Below are positions 47,057-58,313 of a stretch of DNA of 64,000 nucleotides, piece by piece; position 1 is the first letter of the stretch; each line of letters begins with the position of its first letter. Source of the DNA: Ovis canadensis. Lineage: Eukaryota > Chordata > Mammalia > Artiodactyla > Bovidae. The translations under genes were made by a program, and so were the position numbers. Location of the stretch: positions 39,462,001 to 39,526,000 of the forward strand of contig NC_091256.1 of assembly GCF_042477335.2 (NCBI RefSeq). The letters run 5' to 3'. The notes beneath the pieces are model-generated. The model did no database searches and was not told the origin of the DNA. It saw only the letters and a list, made by a program, of their open reading frames with translations.

Positions 47057-47445
47057 TCCTCACCACCCAGCCACTTGGACACACCTTCAGGAATGGTCAG
47101 AAGCTGATGCTTCTATTCAGCCACAGACATACACTCACCTTGTCTGGTACCTGTCTTCTTGGGTGCCTACTCTATCCCTTGACTCCATCTGAAGGGACAG
47201 AGAAGCCCAGAAAGAAAGTGGGGAGTTTGCTAAGATTCCAAAACTGCCCACCTCACTTCTCTCCTCTGATCCTCTCATCCACCAGTCAGATGGGTTCAGC
47301 TGTTCCTGCCCTTCCTCCCTTCTCACCCCCCACAGTCCTTCACCCCTGTTCCCCTCTAGCTGTCCCAACAAAGTGGGCCATGCTTCACTTCTTCAGTCTC
47401 AAGGCCTTCCTGGTCTGTCTCTGATAGTAGGTTCATTTGTCCTAA

Positions 47446-47929
47446 TGTTAAGGGAAACACACTGATTGAAACCGCCCACCCTGGCCAGGCACCATAGTAA
47501 CTATTTGCATGAGTTGTTTTACGACAGGAGATCCTGGTAAGGAACACGGAACTATTAAGCCACCAACAATCAGAAGAGTTCAGGAGAGATCAAAAGGAGA
47601 CACCACATGTCCGACCACCTCCCAGAATCCTCCTCTCTGGCATCCATCTTGGCTGAACAAGGTGTGCACCACCAGGAAGGACTCTGAGTCAGAATGATTG
47701 GCTAAAGACAACCCAGTAACTAATCCCATCACCATAAAACCCAAGACTATGAGCCATGTGGCAGAGCAGTTCTCCTGGGTTCCCTTACCCTACTGCTCTC
47801 CACCCGGGTGCCCTTTCCCAATAAAGTCTCTTGCTTTGTCAGCACATGTGTCTCCTCGGACAATTCATTTCTGAGTGTTAGACAAGAGCCCAGTTTCGGG
47901 CCCTGGAAGGAGTCCACCTTCCTGCAACA
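47446..47929 (+). repeat. 5' LTR of the ERV
   Basis: 484 bp, TG...CA, with AATAAA near 47819. Same family as the solo LTR at 15206-15672. Confidence 0.95.
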
Positions 47930-49735
47930 AATGACAACTCTGGCGGGCTCTTCTTCTCTGCGACTGATATCCTGACCACTCGGGGTACTCAGGAGCCAGC
48001 TTGCCTGCCAATGGACCAGACCCAGTGGCCACAAATGGGACCCTTTGGTCCCTGGTCTCCTCCTGATGCGGACAACTGGCCAGGGTGCCCCGACCGATAA
48101 GGAACAAGAGACTTTATTGACTTCTCTCCCCTGCCCTCTCTCTTTCCTCTCCTTAACCTTCTTATCTTTCCCCTTTTTTCTAGTCCACTGGTCCTGGATG
48201 CAGGAATCTGGTCGAAGGGCCTCAGCCTGAGCTGAGGATTGGAGACTGATCACCTCCACTTGGCAGAGAACTTGAATTCTGGTTCTTTTCTGGGCAGATT
48301 TCTGGTAGGGCCAAGTTCTAGTCCTCCCATCTCTGGAGGCCCAGGGTAAAGTCCCACAACGCCTGGGTATCTGCAGGTGGCAAGAGACGTCTGTAAGGCC
48401 ACCCCTTTCACCCTCCTCTCCCGCCTCTTCCCCCTTCTTTCAACCTGGCTTCCTTTCCTCCCTTTGAAATGTTTGAAGACCTGAGATATGTTCCTTTACT
48501 CTGTTAGTACTTGGATCTAAAGTTCTATGTCTTTATAGGAGGTTTTCTGAGAGACTGTATTCTTGTATTTAAGGGAGTGTCTGATGCGGACTGCCAGGTC
48601 TATATGTGTGTTTTAACTCTGTGTTCTGTGTTGTGCTTTTTGATGGCCATTTTGCTTTGTCTGGCCACCATTTGGTTTAGACCTGCCGCCATTTTGTTAG
48701 AACTTGATTTTCTTTCCCTGTGCCTTGAGACCAGGGCTCTGGCTCTGTTCTCAGGAACACTTATCTAGACCATCTCTAACCCCTGAGACTGAGGAAAAAT
48801 GGGAAACAGCCTTTAAAAGTTTTATTTATTCCAACTGTTTTTTATAAACTAGTAAATGTTATATTGTAATATCTAATTCATGACTAAGCTTAGAAAATGA
48901 AGCTAGATCTTGCATTGTGTCTGTCTAAACAAGTCTTGGTATGTCTTTGTCTCCGGATAATATTTTTGAGGTTAATTTGTAAATGAGCTCTATTTAATTG
49001 GCTTAAAGAAAAGTAAGTGCTTACAAATCAAATGATTAAATAATAAATTCCAGGTTCATGTGAACTGGGAAATATTCAATATTAAATAGTTAATGTTTGT
49101 TTGTTGACCTATCTAATTATAAACATGTCTTAGATTAATTAACATTAAGTAAAATATTCTCATTGTACCTAGGTTTAATATAAGTTAAATATTATCATAT
49201 CTGTTACAAGTTTGTCAGCAAGAAAACTACCTCAAGTGAAGAAACTTCTAAAAAAAATGTAAATGAGATATGAGCTTTTGGATAAACTCTATTAAGAATA
49301 ATTATTCTTTAGAAATATCTGTCTAAAATAGTCTCACCAGATGAATGTAACTTGAATTTCTAAGGGTTGTGCTAAACAAAATGTTGGAAGTCTGTTGCAT
49401 AGTTAGGTCATTTCCAAATAAAATAAGATTTTGAAACATTTACTTCTAAATGCTAATTTCCTTTTTCAGAGAAACAGAGATTTGGGACTATAAATGAATA
49501 ACGTTTGGTGCCATCCTAAAATGTTCTAAGAAAGCAGGGGTTTTAGAAATTATCACTGGTATTTATGCTCACCAATCTATAAAATGCTAATATAAAAGTT
49601 AGTTCTTGGCTGCTAAAGAAAAGTAGGAAATGTGTTTTCAGTTAAAAAAAAAAAAGTATGAAAAAATACTAAAAAGAGTTATGCATGATCAGGATTTTCT
49701 AGAATTGGATTACAATTAGTTAGATAAATGGATTT

Positions 49736-50450
49736 TGTTAGGAATGACACAGCCATAAGTGAAGGAGGAAACAGACAGAGCTGGACTCCGTCTTAGGCCA
49801 GGCTGTGAGCATTAGGCTACACGCATGGTCTCCCTCCCAGTGGACTCTGAACTTTGTGCTCGGTGTCTATAGAAGTGGCATACCAATGGGAAACCAGACC
49901 CCCCAATAAAAGAGCCTCAGGATTTGGACTCTCCATTGCTAAAAGAATATGCTAATTATCTCTGTAACAGAACAAAGTCGTAAATTTCATTATGTTTATC
50001 GGGATATGACCACAGTCCTATTGATAAATGTCCACTGTTTATCTAGTCTTGTGACACATGAATCATGGGTTAACTTTGATCGTATCTCTCTTTTACTTTG
50101 TCCAGACTAGTTTCAAGGAATTTGGGGAGGTGGGTTTGAGCAAGTACACTTAGGGTATATAAAGTGAAAAAAAAAAGCGAAGTGAAGTCGCTCAGTCGTG
50201 TCCGGACTCTTTGCGACCCCGTGGACTCTAGCCAACCAGGCTCTTCCATCCATGGGATTTTCCAGGCAAGAATACTGGAGTGGGTTGCCATTTCCTTCTC
50301 CATAGGGTATATAAGGTTTTCACAAAACCTGGTCGGGGTCCTTGGCTAAAAGGATACTCTGCCTTGGGCCTGCTGGTGTAATAAACTGCACTCCACTATC
50401 TGCATTGTCCTTCTGAATGAGTTTGTTTCCTGGAACACGTGGCTACAACA
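49736..50450 (+). mobile_element. Solo LTR of a different family nested in the ERV
   Basis: Runs TGTTAGG...ACAACA with AATAAA motifs, and breaks up the AT-rich interior with GC-richer sequence. It is not related to the host provirus LTRs by eye. No clear target duplication is visible. A Bov-tA lies within it. Confidence 0.65.
50165..50303 (-). repeat. Bov-tA-type SINE nested in the solo LTR
   Basis: BovA body in reverse, flanked by a duplicated tagggtatataa (about 50152-50163 and 50304-50315). Confidence 0.9.
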
Positions 50451-53400
50451 TAAGAAAACTGGTTAGAGCCAACTAGGTCCAAGATGGCAGAGCTGACTTT
50501 CACTAGACCTTGAGCCTTGGTATTTACGCCCATTGTGACATATCAACAAGCTAAATGATACACCCATCAACATTGACTAAACCTGACCAAGTGTTCTAAA
50601 CCCTTTTAATTGATGTTTTTGATAAAAATTCCTAAATATAATTCTTTTGAAGTTCTTTTGACCTCTAGCTAGCTTTGGGGTGCTTCAGAGGGCCCCTGAA
50701 ACATCCCAAAGAGAGATATTAAACTGTGTTTATTTGGTTGGTTAAATTACATGGAAAAGATTATCAAATGAGTAATAAATCCTCTCATGTTATAATGTAT
50801 GGTAAAATTACTAATACAGATATCCTAGAAATTATGTGGAATTCTTAACATTCTGATATGTCCTGGTATTCTAATGGAAAACCTGATGACTTTACAAAAG
50901 TTAACAAAGGACTGAATGAACCAGCAAATATGTTTATAACTTATGGTTTCTATCTGAAAAATTACAGGTTTGAATCTTGTGTTTTCCAGGAGTAGGGAAA
51001 ACCTTCCTTTCAAACTAATTATGATAATAATTTGATAAAATTATATGTTATAAACAAAACAATTATATTTTCTCTCTGTCTGACTCCTCCAGAGATTTGA
51101 AACTCTTAGGTTTCCAGTAAGTTTATCAAGTGAGTTAGGAAGGTTATCTCACTAACAGGTACAAAAATCTCAAGGAATTTTTGAGACCTTAAAAAGGGAA
51201 GAATTCACCTAGATTTGTTAGGAAAAATCTGTGATAAGCTTTTGGTGTGAGTTTCCCAGCCCTGTTTTATTTTAAAAATTCAGTGAGACTATAAATGTTT
51301 CAACAAAATAAAAAGTCTATGATCAATTATGGTTATATAAATCATCAGACCAAAATTAGTGAGAACAGATCTATTTTGCAAACTAGCCTTAATTTGGCTA
51401 TATTTGATAAAAATTAGGGTAATTTTAGGGAGAGAAAAAAAGTATTTTAATAAATGTTAAATCCCAGTTTGTTAAGGGAGGTCTGCATGTAGTAAGACTC
51501 ATTTCTTGGATAGTTCTTCGCTGTTATGTGATATTACTGTAAAATTTAATTGAATTCTTAAAGAACACCCTAAGTTTGTTTTTGAAGCTTATCTCAGTAA
51601 TCTATCTTTGGATGAAGATCAGATGCCTCATGACCTGCAACCAGGACTGGAAAAAGACATAATTTAAGGGACTGTCTCCAACCTGGATAGAAGGACTTTT
51701 TTTTATCAGTTACTCTTAACTAGCTCATGCACAATGAAACTGAAGGGAAATTAACTCTTAGACTAATTCCCACTTCCAAAGGCCCCTACACTGGATTGGT
51801 CTATAGAGAAGATAGCTGACCTGATCTCACCTTAAAATGATGCTCAGAGGAGAAACCACACTACACCAGGATGAGAAGACGACATCAGAGGTAGACAGCT
51901 TGCCCAAGATACTGGACCTGATTCATATGATCATTTATAATGTTTTCTTGACTTCTTAGACCTTTGCATATAAATCAAATGCTTTTCTATCATTGGCCTG
52001 ATCCTATGCTAATTTTAGAAATCAATCCAATTGTTGGGTTTGTGGCCAATTACCTGTGTCTAGTTCTGGGTTACCTTGGTAAATTTCTCAAGACTCTAAC
52101 TTGTTGGCCCTGAGAAAATTTACTTAAAAAAAAATTATAGTCATATCCAGGTCACTGTGATATTACTAGATGAGATTCCCTCACCAGGCCAATTAATAAT
52201 GCCTGCTCTGACTCTGGCCTTAAATTTGAGCTTTCTTCTATTACTCAAGCTCAAGCAGAACAACAACCAAAGTTTCAGCAAAGGAGGAAAAAATCTCCTA
52301 CAATTATGGGATGGATTTATATAGATAATACCAGGCTATGGTAATTTAGGTTTAAAGTCTCCTCTGTGTTGGAAACAATTAAATCATACTAAAGGCAGTC
52401 AGTCTAGTAACACTAGAAAACTGGGCTATGTGCCTTATAGAAGGTGCCAATGTATAATTTTCCTGGAAGATAAAGATTCTACAGAGTAGACTAAGTCAGA
52501 TGACCTGAGATATACTGGGCTACATCTAATGGAAGCTCTTAAGTCTTACTTGTGACTTTACTAATACTGCTGGCTATGTTATTTGTATTTTACCTGTTTT
52601 ACACAATTGCTGTTTCTTATACTCCCAAATGTGTGACTGAGGCCTCTGATAGAATAATATATATTTGCATATGAGATCAATGATGGTAGCAGTGTAACTC
52701 TAGATATGGGAAGAAGCAATGAGAGGGAATATTGTCCTGGACCAAGAGGCTAGTAAGACAGGTGGTCCAGGGAATTTGGGATACTGTTTTATGGCCTAGT
52801 CCAGTAACAGCACACTGAGTGGCCTATCATCAAAATCTTTGCCAAACCTGAGAATGGACATTCTCAGCACCATGGGATAAAATGGTGATGAAATGCCCCC
52901 CTTAAAATCATGGTCAAGTTTAAAAGCAAAAAGAGATTTTGCAAACTGAAAACTGACACTTGCCATCTACATCTGCAAAGATTAAATCATGGCCACTGCA
53001 ACTGCTGACTTTCAATGCCCCTGAAAGGAGTTCAGGGTGAAAATCAGGAATGAGGCACTCTGCTTTTTATGAGTTCCAATTCTTGCATCTTCTCATACCT
53101 AGAGAAACACAGACGTCATTAATGGTGACATCTGCTTTGGCTATTAAGGAAAATTTTTACAATTAAAAGTCAAAATAGAGTAGCTATGGTTCAAACAACC
53201 TGGGAAATAACTAGGTGACACTATGAGTGTAATTTCAGATTAGACATATTGCTAAACACTTGAGTTTTCTGAGTCATGTCAGGCTTAGATGCCACCATTC
53301 TCAAAACAATGTCTGCTGGAAGCTAGTAACTGCAACCTTACTTTTTATAAAACCAGGCAACTGGCTACTTGGCTACAAGTCTCCCCGAAGTGCCAGGTCC

Positions 53401-54366
53401 AGACTGGGTTTCAGGCCTATTCTTCTAAAAAGAAATGAGATTTATTTTGTCTGTTAAAATTCCAGTTATGCCTCCTCCAGCTACTTCTAATTGGGTCTGT
53501 TACAACAAAATGGCAGACCAAGGAACTGAGATTTTAATCATACAAGACTCAGATCTAGAACTTGGAACTCAGGAATACTTCCAATTCAGTGTCTATTCTC
53601 CAAGCTGAGGCGATCCTATGCCCCATTTTGACAGGAAGTTATCACAGTCATAGTTGCCCAGTTCCCTAAATTAAAACTGAGTGGGACTCTGTGGGGCTCT
53701 GGAGTACAGATCTGTTCTGTGTTCTCCATTTCTTGTCTGTAGGATATAGGCTTCATTCAGCCTCCTTGACCTTCCCTGAGTTCCAAAGGGTGGATTCAAA
53801 CAAGCTAATCAGGGAAGGGAGGGGATACAGAAACAGGAGAAGCAATCAAAGGTTGGTACAGCCTTGAGACAGGGTCCTGGTTCCTACTCAAAGAAATATG
53901 CATAACAATGTCTTTGAGTTCTTCTACAGAACTGGAGCCCCCACTCAGGCGCAGGATGGTAACTTCAGACTAAACACAAGATTCCTGGACCACAGCTCTG
54001 TTGCTTTACCACCAACCAATCAAAAAAAAAAAACAAAAAAAGAAGTCACAAACCCTGCAGCCCTCACCCCACATGTTGCCTCCTGTTTCTGGGGACCAGT
54101 GATGACCATCCTGTTAGGTCTTCTGTTTGGCCCCTGTCTATTTGACCTCTGAGAGGAGCCAACTAAAGTGCTGTTATTATAAGGGTGAATGCTGGTTTCA
54201 GTCAAGGAAAAAAAAAAAAAACCTTGGCTTAGATCAGGTAGAGAGAGACTTCTTCTCTGCTAGGCAGGCCTATGCCCATGCACAGCAGGAAGAAGTTACA
54301 GAAGAAAGAGACCTCCACCCCAATTCCCAAGAAGTATCTTGAGTATGAAGTCTCTCAGGGGGGAGT

Positions 54367-54851
54367 TGTTAGGGGAAGCACACTGATTGAAACCACCCAC
54401 CCTGGCCAGGCACCATAGTAACCATTTGCAGGAGTTGTTTTACGACAGGAGATCCTGGTAAGGAATATGGAACTATTAAGCCACCAACAACCGGAAGAGT
54501 TCAGGAGAGATCAAAAGGAGACACCACATGTCCGACCACCTCCCAGAATCCTCCTCTCTGGCATCCATCTTGGCTGAACAAGGTGTGCACCACCAGGAAG
54601 GACTCTGAGTCAGAATGATTGGCTAAAGACAACCCAGTAACTAATCCCATCACCATAAAACCCAAGACTGCAAGCCACGTGGCAGAGCGGTTCTCCTGGG
54701 TTCCCTTACCCTACTGCTCTCCACCCAGGTTCCCTTCCCCAATAAAGTCTCTTGCTTTGTCAGCACGTGTGTCTCCTTGGACAATTCATTTCTGAGTGTT
54801 AGACAAGAGCCCAGGTTTGGGCCCCGGAAGGGGGTCCCCCTTCCTGCAACA
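54367..54851 (+). repeat. 3' LTR of the ERV
   Basis: 485 bp partner of 47446-47929, preceded by a G-rich polypurine tract. Confidence 0.95.
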
Positions 54852-55332
54852 CTACGAATGGAGATGATCCAAAGAATGAATCCTTGAATTGCTCCCAGCA
54901 AGTCAAGTGGCAGGTGCTCTTGATCCCTAATCCTCTGGGATTTAGGAACTTCCAGGGAGGCACCTTTTGCATATATTTTTGCTTCTTCTTATACCAATAA
55001 TCCATGGTTATTATAGAAAAATTAGAAATTAGATCAAATGGAAAAGTGAACATTGCCTTTAATCCCATCACCTAAGGAGAACCAGTGTGGCTCTTTTGGA
55101 ATGTGACTCTACACCTTTTTTTTTTTCCTATGCCTTAAGGCACAGCTTAACTTTAATTTCCAAAACAGTTATGAACTCATGCTGTATGTGAACAGGTCAG
55201 GTTGTGTATGAACAGGAGATGCAAAAACCAAAATAATTCTGTTTTAGGATTGTGGGATTATGTGCAGTTTTCAATTCATTCAAAATTATCTTTTAATGTT
55301 GTTACTTCATCTTTTCAGATGAATAGCATCTA
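54852..55332. other. Unassigned
   Basis: AT-rich flank with no gene or repeat recognised. Confidence 0.4.
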
Positions 55333-55401
55333 CTATTCAGATGCTATTAATTAGCTTTGTACATCAACATAGAAAAGCCATGAACTTCAGTAAGTCAGAC
55401 A
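55333..55401 (+). repeat. 69-bp direct repeat, copy 1
   Basis: Identical to 56441-56509 except for one base; begins 'ctattcagatgctattaatt' and ends 'agtcagaca'. The flanks on either side are unrelated. Confidence 0.95.
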
Positions 55402-55466
55402 GTGGGAAAAAAGTTGTAATTACACGTCACTTGTAATGAGATTTGGCTTAATGTCTGTATTAGGGT

Positions 55467-56070
55467 TTTTTTTTTTTTTATTGCTGCCATAACAATTTAT
55501 CACAAATTTAGTGGCCTAAAGCAAAACAAATTTGTTATCTCACATCCTGTGGGTCAGAGATCTGAGTGGACCAAGCTGGTTTCTGTGCTCCAGGTCCCAC
55601 AGGCCAAATCAAGGTGTCAACTGATCTGGGTTCCTGTCTGGAGGCTTTTGGGGAAGAATCAGCATTGAGTCTCGTTTAGGTTGTTGGAAGAATTTGGTTC
55701 CATGTAGCTGTAGGACTAAGGTCCCTTTTCCTTGCTGACTGTCAGCTGGGAGTCCTTTTCACCTTCTGAAAGTTACTCTCATTTCCTGGCTCATGGTCCT
55801 TTTCATCTTGAAACCCACAATGGAAGATGGAGTCCTTCTGAAGCTTTGAATCTCTTGACCTCCCCTTTTGCCTCCAGCTGGAGAGTTCTCTGCTTTCGTG
55901 TGATTAGATGGGGTATACCTGAATAATCCAAGATAATCTCCCTATTTTAAGATCTGTAGCCTTAATTGCATTTGCCATGGCCCTGCGCCATGTAACAGGA
56001 CATAGTCACAGGTTCTAAGGATTGGGAGGCATGGACATATTTGGAGAGAATATTCTGTCTGCCATACTGT
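55467..56070 (-). mobile_element. Fossil MaLR-type LTR
   Basis: 'ttgctgccataacaatttat', 'atcaaggtgtcaactg' and 'ataatccaagataatctccc' are blocks of old MaLR LTRs in reverse. Ancient and broken; it lies between the two 69-bp repeats. Confidence 0.75.
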
Positions 56071-56440
56071 CTCTCTGTGCTGATAAGCACATCCTAACAT
56101 GCTGAAATGGAACCAGTCTCCTCGATGTTTTTTAGCTCATTGGATGATGTGAGCAGGCCCATCCTTGCCACTGATTGCATGTGACTGAGAGTCCATAGTC
56201 CTTTTAGAGTTGCAGATACATCATTGAGTAGCTGGGAGAATTCTTTGGATGGTTTTGATATGCTTCTTATAGAGACAGCAGCTGTATGACCTGGTACTCA
56301 CAACAGGCCAAGTGGCAGGTCTTCATTTTGTTGTCTTAGGAAGGTAATATAGCTCCTTACAAGTCAGAGACAAATTTCCTCTCCCTACCTCCAACTATAG
56401 GCTTGCCATGTCCTCAAATCCTGGCTGTTTTTTCCCTCTG

Positions 56441-56509
56441 CTATTCAGATGCTATTAATTAGCTTTGTACATCAACATAGAAAAGCTATGAACTTCAGTA
56501 AGTCAGACA
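56441..56509 (+). repeat. 69-bp direct repeat, copy 2
   Basis: Partner of 55333-55401, 1.1 kb apart. Confidence 0.95.
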
Positions 56510-56629
56510 TAAGGAAACCCCACTGAGCAGAGAAAGTAAACATAGTAGAATTGCCAGACGTACATGTTAATTAATTCCTGTGTCATCAGCAGAGCATGCT
56601 TACTGGGGCATGTTGAATCTCTACTCCAT

Positions 56630-56785
56630 AGATTTGCATTGCCTCAGCCTTGATTTCTTCATCAGAAAAATGGGAATAATAATACCTACCTCAAGAAATA
56701 GTTGCAAGAATTAAGTGACATAAAGTATAAGATGTTGCCTAGCATGGCTGCCAGGTTCAGAATGAATGCTCAGTAAATGTTCACT
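56630..56785 (+). repeat. MIR SINE
   Basis: 'cagccttgatttcttcatca', 'atgggaataataatacctac' and 'gaatgctcagtaaatg'. Confidence 0.85.
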
Positions 56786-56922
56786 TGCCTGCCCTGTCCC
56801 CAGAACCATCCCCTAGGAGTTGGGGGTCCTTGGTCACCCCCTTTCTTCAGATCATTATGTTGCTCTCATTCCCCATTATTGCTCCCTCTCCCCTATGTAA
56901 GGAACACTAGAAAATAAATACA

Positions 56923-57128
56923 GGGACTTCCCTGGTGGTCCAGTGGTTAAGAAGCTGCCTTCCAATGCAGGGGATGCAGGTTTGATCCCTGGCTGGGGAA
57001 TTAAGATCCCACCAGGCCCTTGCACGGCAACTACTGAGCTGTGCACTCTGGAGCCCACGTGCCACAATGAAAGATCCTGCATGCTGCAACTAAAACCTGA
57101 TACAGTCAAATGAATAAAAAATTTTTTA
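56923..57128 (+). repeat. CHR-type tRNA SINE
   Basis: 'gacttccctggtggtccagt' head, 'gagcccacgtgccacaatga' body and A-rich tail; flanked by aaataaatacag / aaattaaatacac. Confidence 0.9.
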
Positions 57129-57171
57129 AAGAAATTAAATACACAGACACAAAGTGAAACATCACTTCTAT

Positions 57172-57177
57172 TTTATT
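57172..57177 (-). terminator. Candidate distal LEFTY2 polyadenylation signal
   Basis: AATAAA on the minus strand, about 1.1 kb after the stop codon; a weaker ATTAAA is near 57925-57930. Which is used cannot be told from sequence. Confidence 0.35.
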
Positions 57178-57598
57178 TCAGCAAATTATCTACATGCAAT
57201 TGGTTTCTTTTTGCTAAGTTTCAGAAAACCATGTAAATACATGTGAGTTCTGGTGATAAGTTTTCTAAAACAGTGGAGGAAATAACCTAAATATTTTAGC
57301 ACAGGCAATTCTCTGTCTCCAGAGAGGCAGAGGAGTGGGTGAGGGTAGGGTTGTCCGATCCCCAGGGTGATGAAGTCCTAGAGCCAAATCCCAAATCCTC
57401 CTTTTTAAAAGGAAATGGTGGCCCAAGGTCACAGTTTATGGCCCTATTAGATCCAGAAATCAGGTGTCCTAATTCCCCGTCCACTGCCCTTAGGCTAAAC
57501 CCCTTCATCCTCCCTTCTAGCACTCTATCAGGGGAATGGGGACCGAAGTATATTTACAAAAGCCCAGAATAGGTCAACATTTTGGTGAGTGGGGATTA

Positions 57599-57862
57599 GT
57601 GGCACCCCACTCCAGTACTCTTGCCTGGAAAATCCCATGGACGGAGGAGCCTGGTAGGCTGCAGTCCATGGGGTCGCTAAGAGTCGGGCACGACTGAGCG
57701 ACTTCACTTTCACTTTTCACTTTCATGCATTGGAGAAGGAAATGGCAACCCACTCCAGTATTCTTGCCTGGAGAATCCCAGGGACAGAGGAGCCTAGTGG
57801 GCTGCCGTCTATGGGGTCACACAGAGTCGGACACGACTGAAGCAACTTAGCAGCAGCAGCAG
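57599..57862 (+). repeat. BOV-A2 SINE
   Basis: Two BovA monomers ending 'acttagcagcagcagcag'; it may lie in the LEFTY2 3' UTR if the distal polyA signal is used. Confidence 0.95.
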
Positions 57863-58313
57863 GGGATTCTTTTTAGATTTTCTCCCTGCCTAGGGGAAAC
57901 AGAGGGATTTTTTGTTTGGTTTGGTTTTAATTCATCACGTGATAGAGTAAGTCAGTCGATTTTCCCAGTTCACCCCAGTTATAGGGTGTGTTGTCCCATA
58001 CTCAGTTGAGAATTTGCTAGAGAACAGAAACTCGGAGCTGACAGTCTGTCCATGCTCAGCTGTATCCTTTATACAAGTTGGCTGAAATTTCCTTCTACAG
58101 CTCTGCCACCCGGGTTGTATTAGTTACTCACGTAAGTGCTCAGGGCGGGTGATGGATAGGAGGGCAAGAAACGGAAGAACACACAAGAAAGTTACAGGAG
58201 GTGCACTCAAGTGATTGATGCAGGGCTAACTTGCTAAGTAGAAAATTAAGACCTATGTTCAGACCTGCTTTGTGCACGTGCCTAGTCAGAGGCCTTCATG
58301 CTACACTCCACAC

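Larger units (their letters stand above)
47446..54851 (+). mobile_element. Fossil class I (gamma-like) endogenous retrovirus with both LTRs
   Basis: About 7.4 kb between and including two LTRs that differ at about 5% of sites, suggesting insertion very roughly 10 million years ago if a usual ruminant neutral rate holds. LTRs begin TG and end CA with AATAAA inside. Flanking 4-mers ctaa/ctac may be a decayed target duplication. A purine-rich tract precedes the 3' LTR, and a short stretch near 54100 resembles the membrane anchor of a gamma-type envelope. The interior is AT-rich and heavily broken, with many lesions and no long open frame. A later solo LTR and a SINE lie inside it. Confidence 0.9.
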
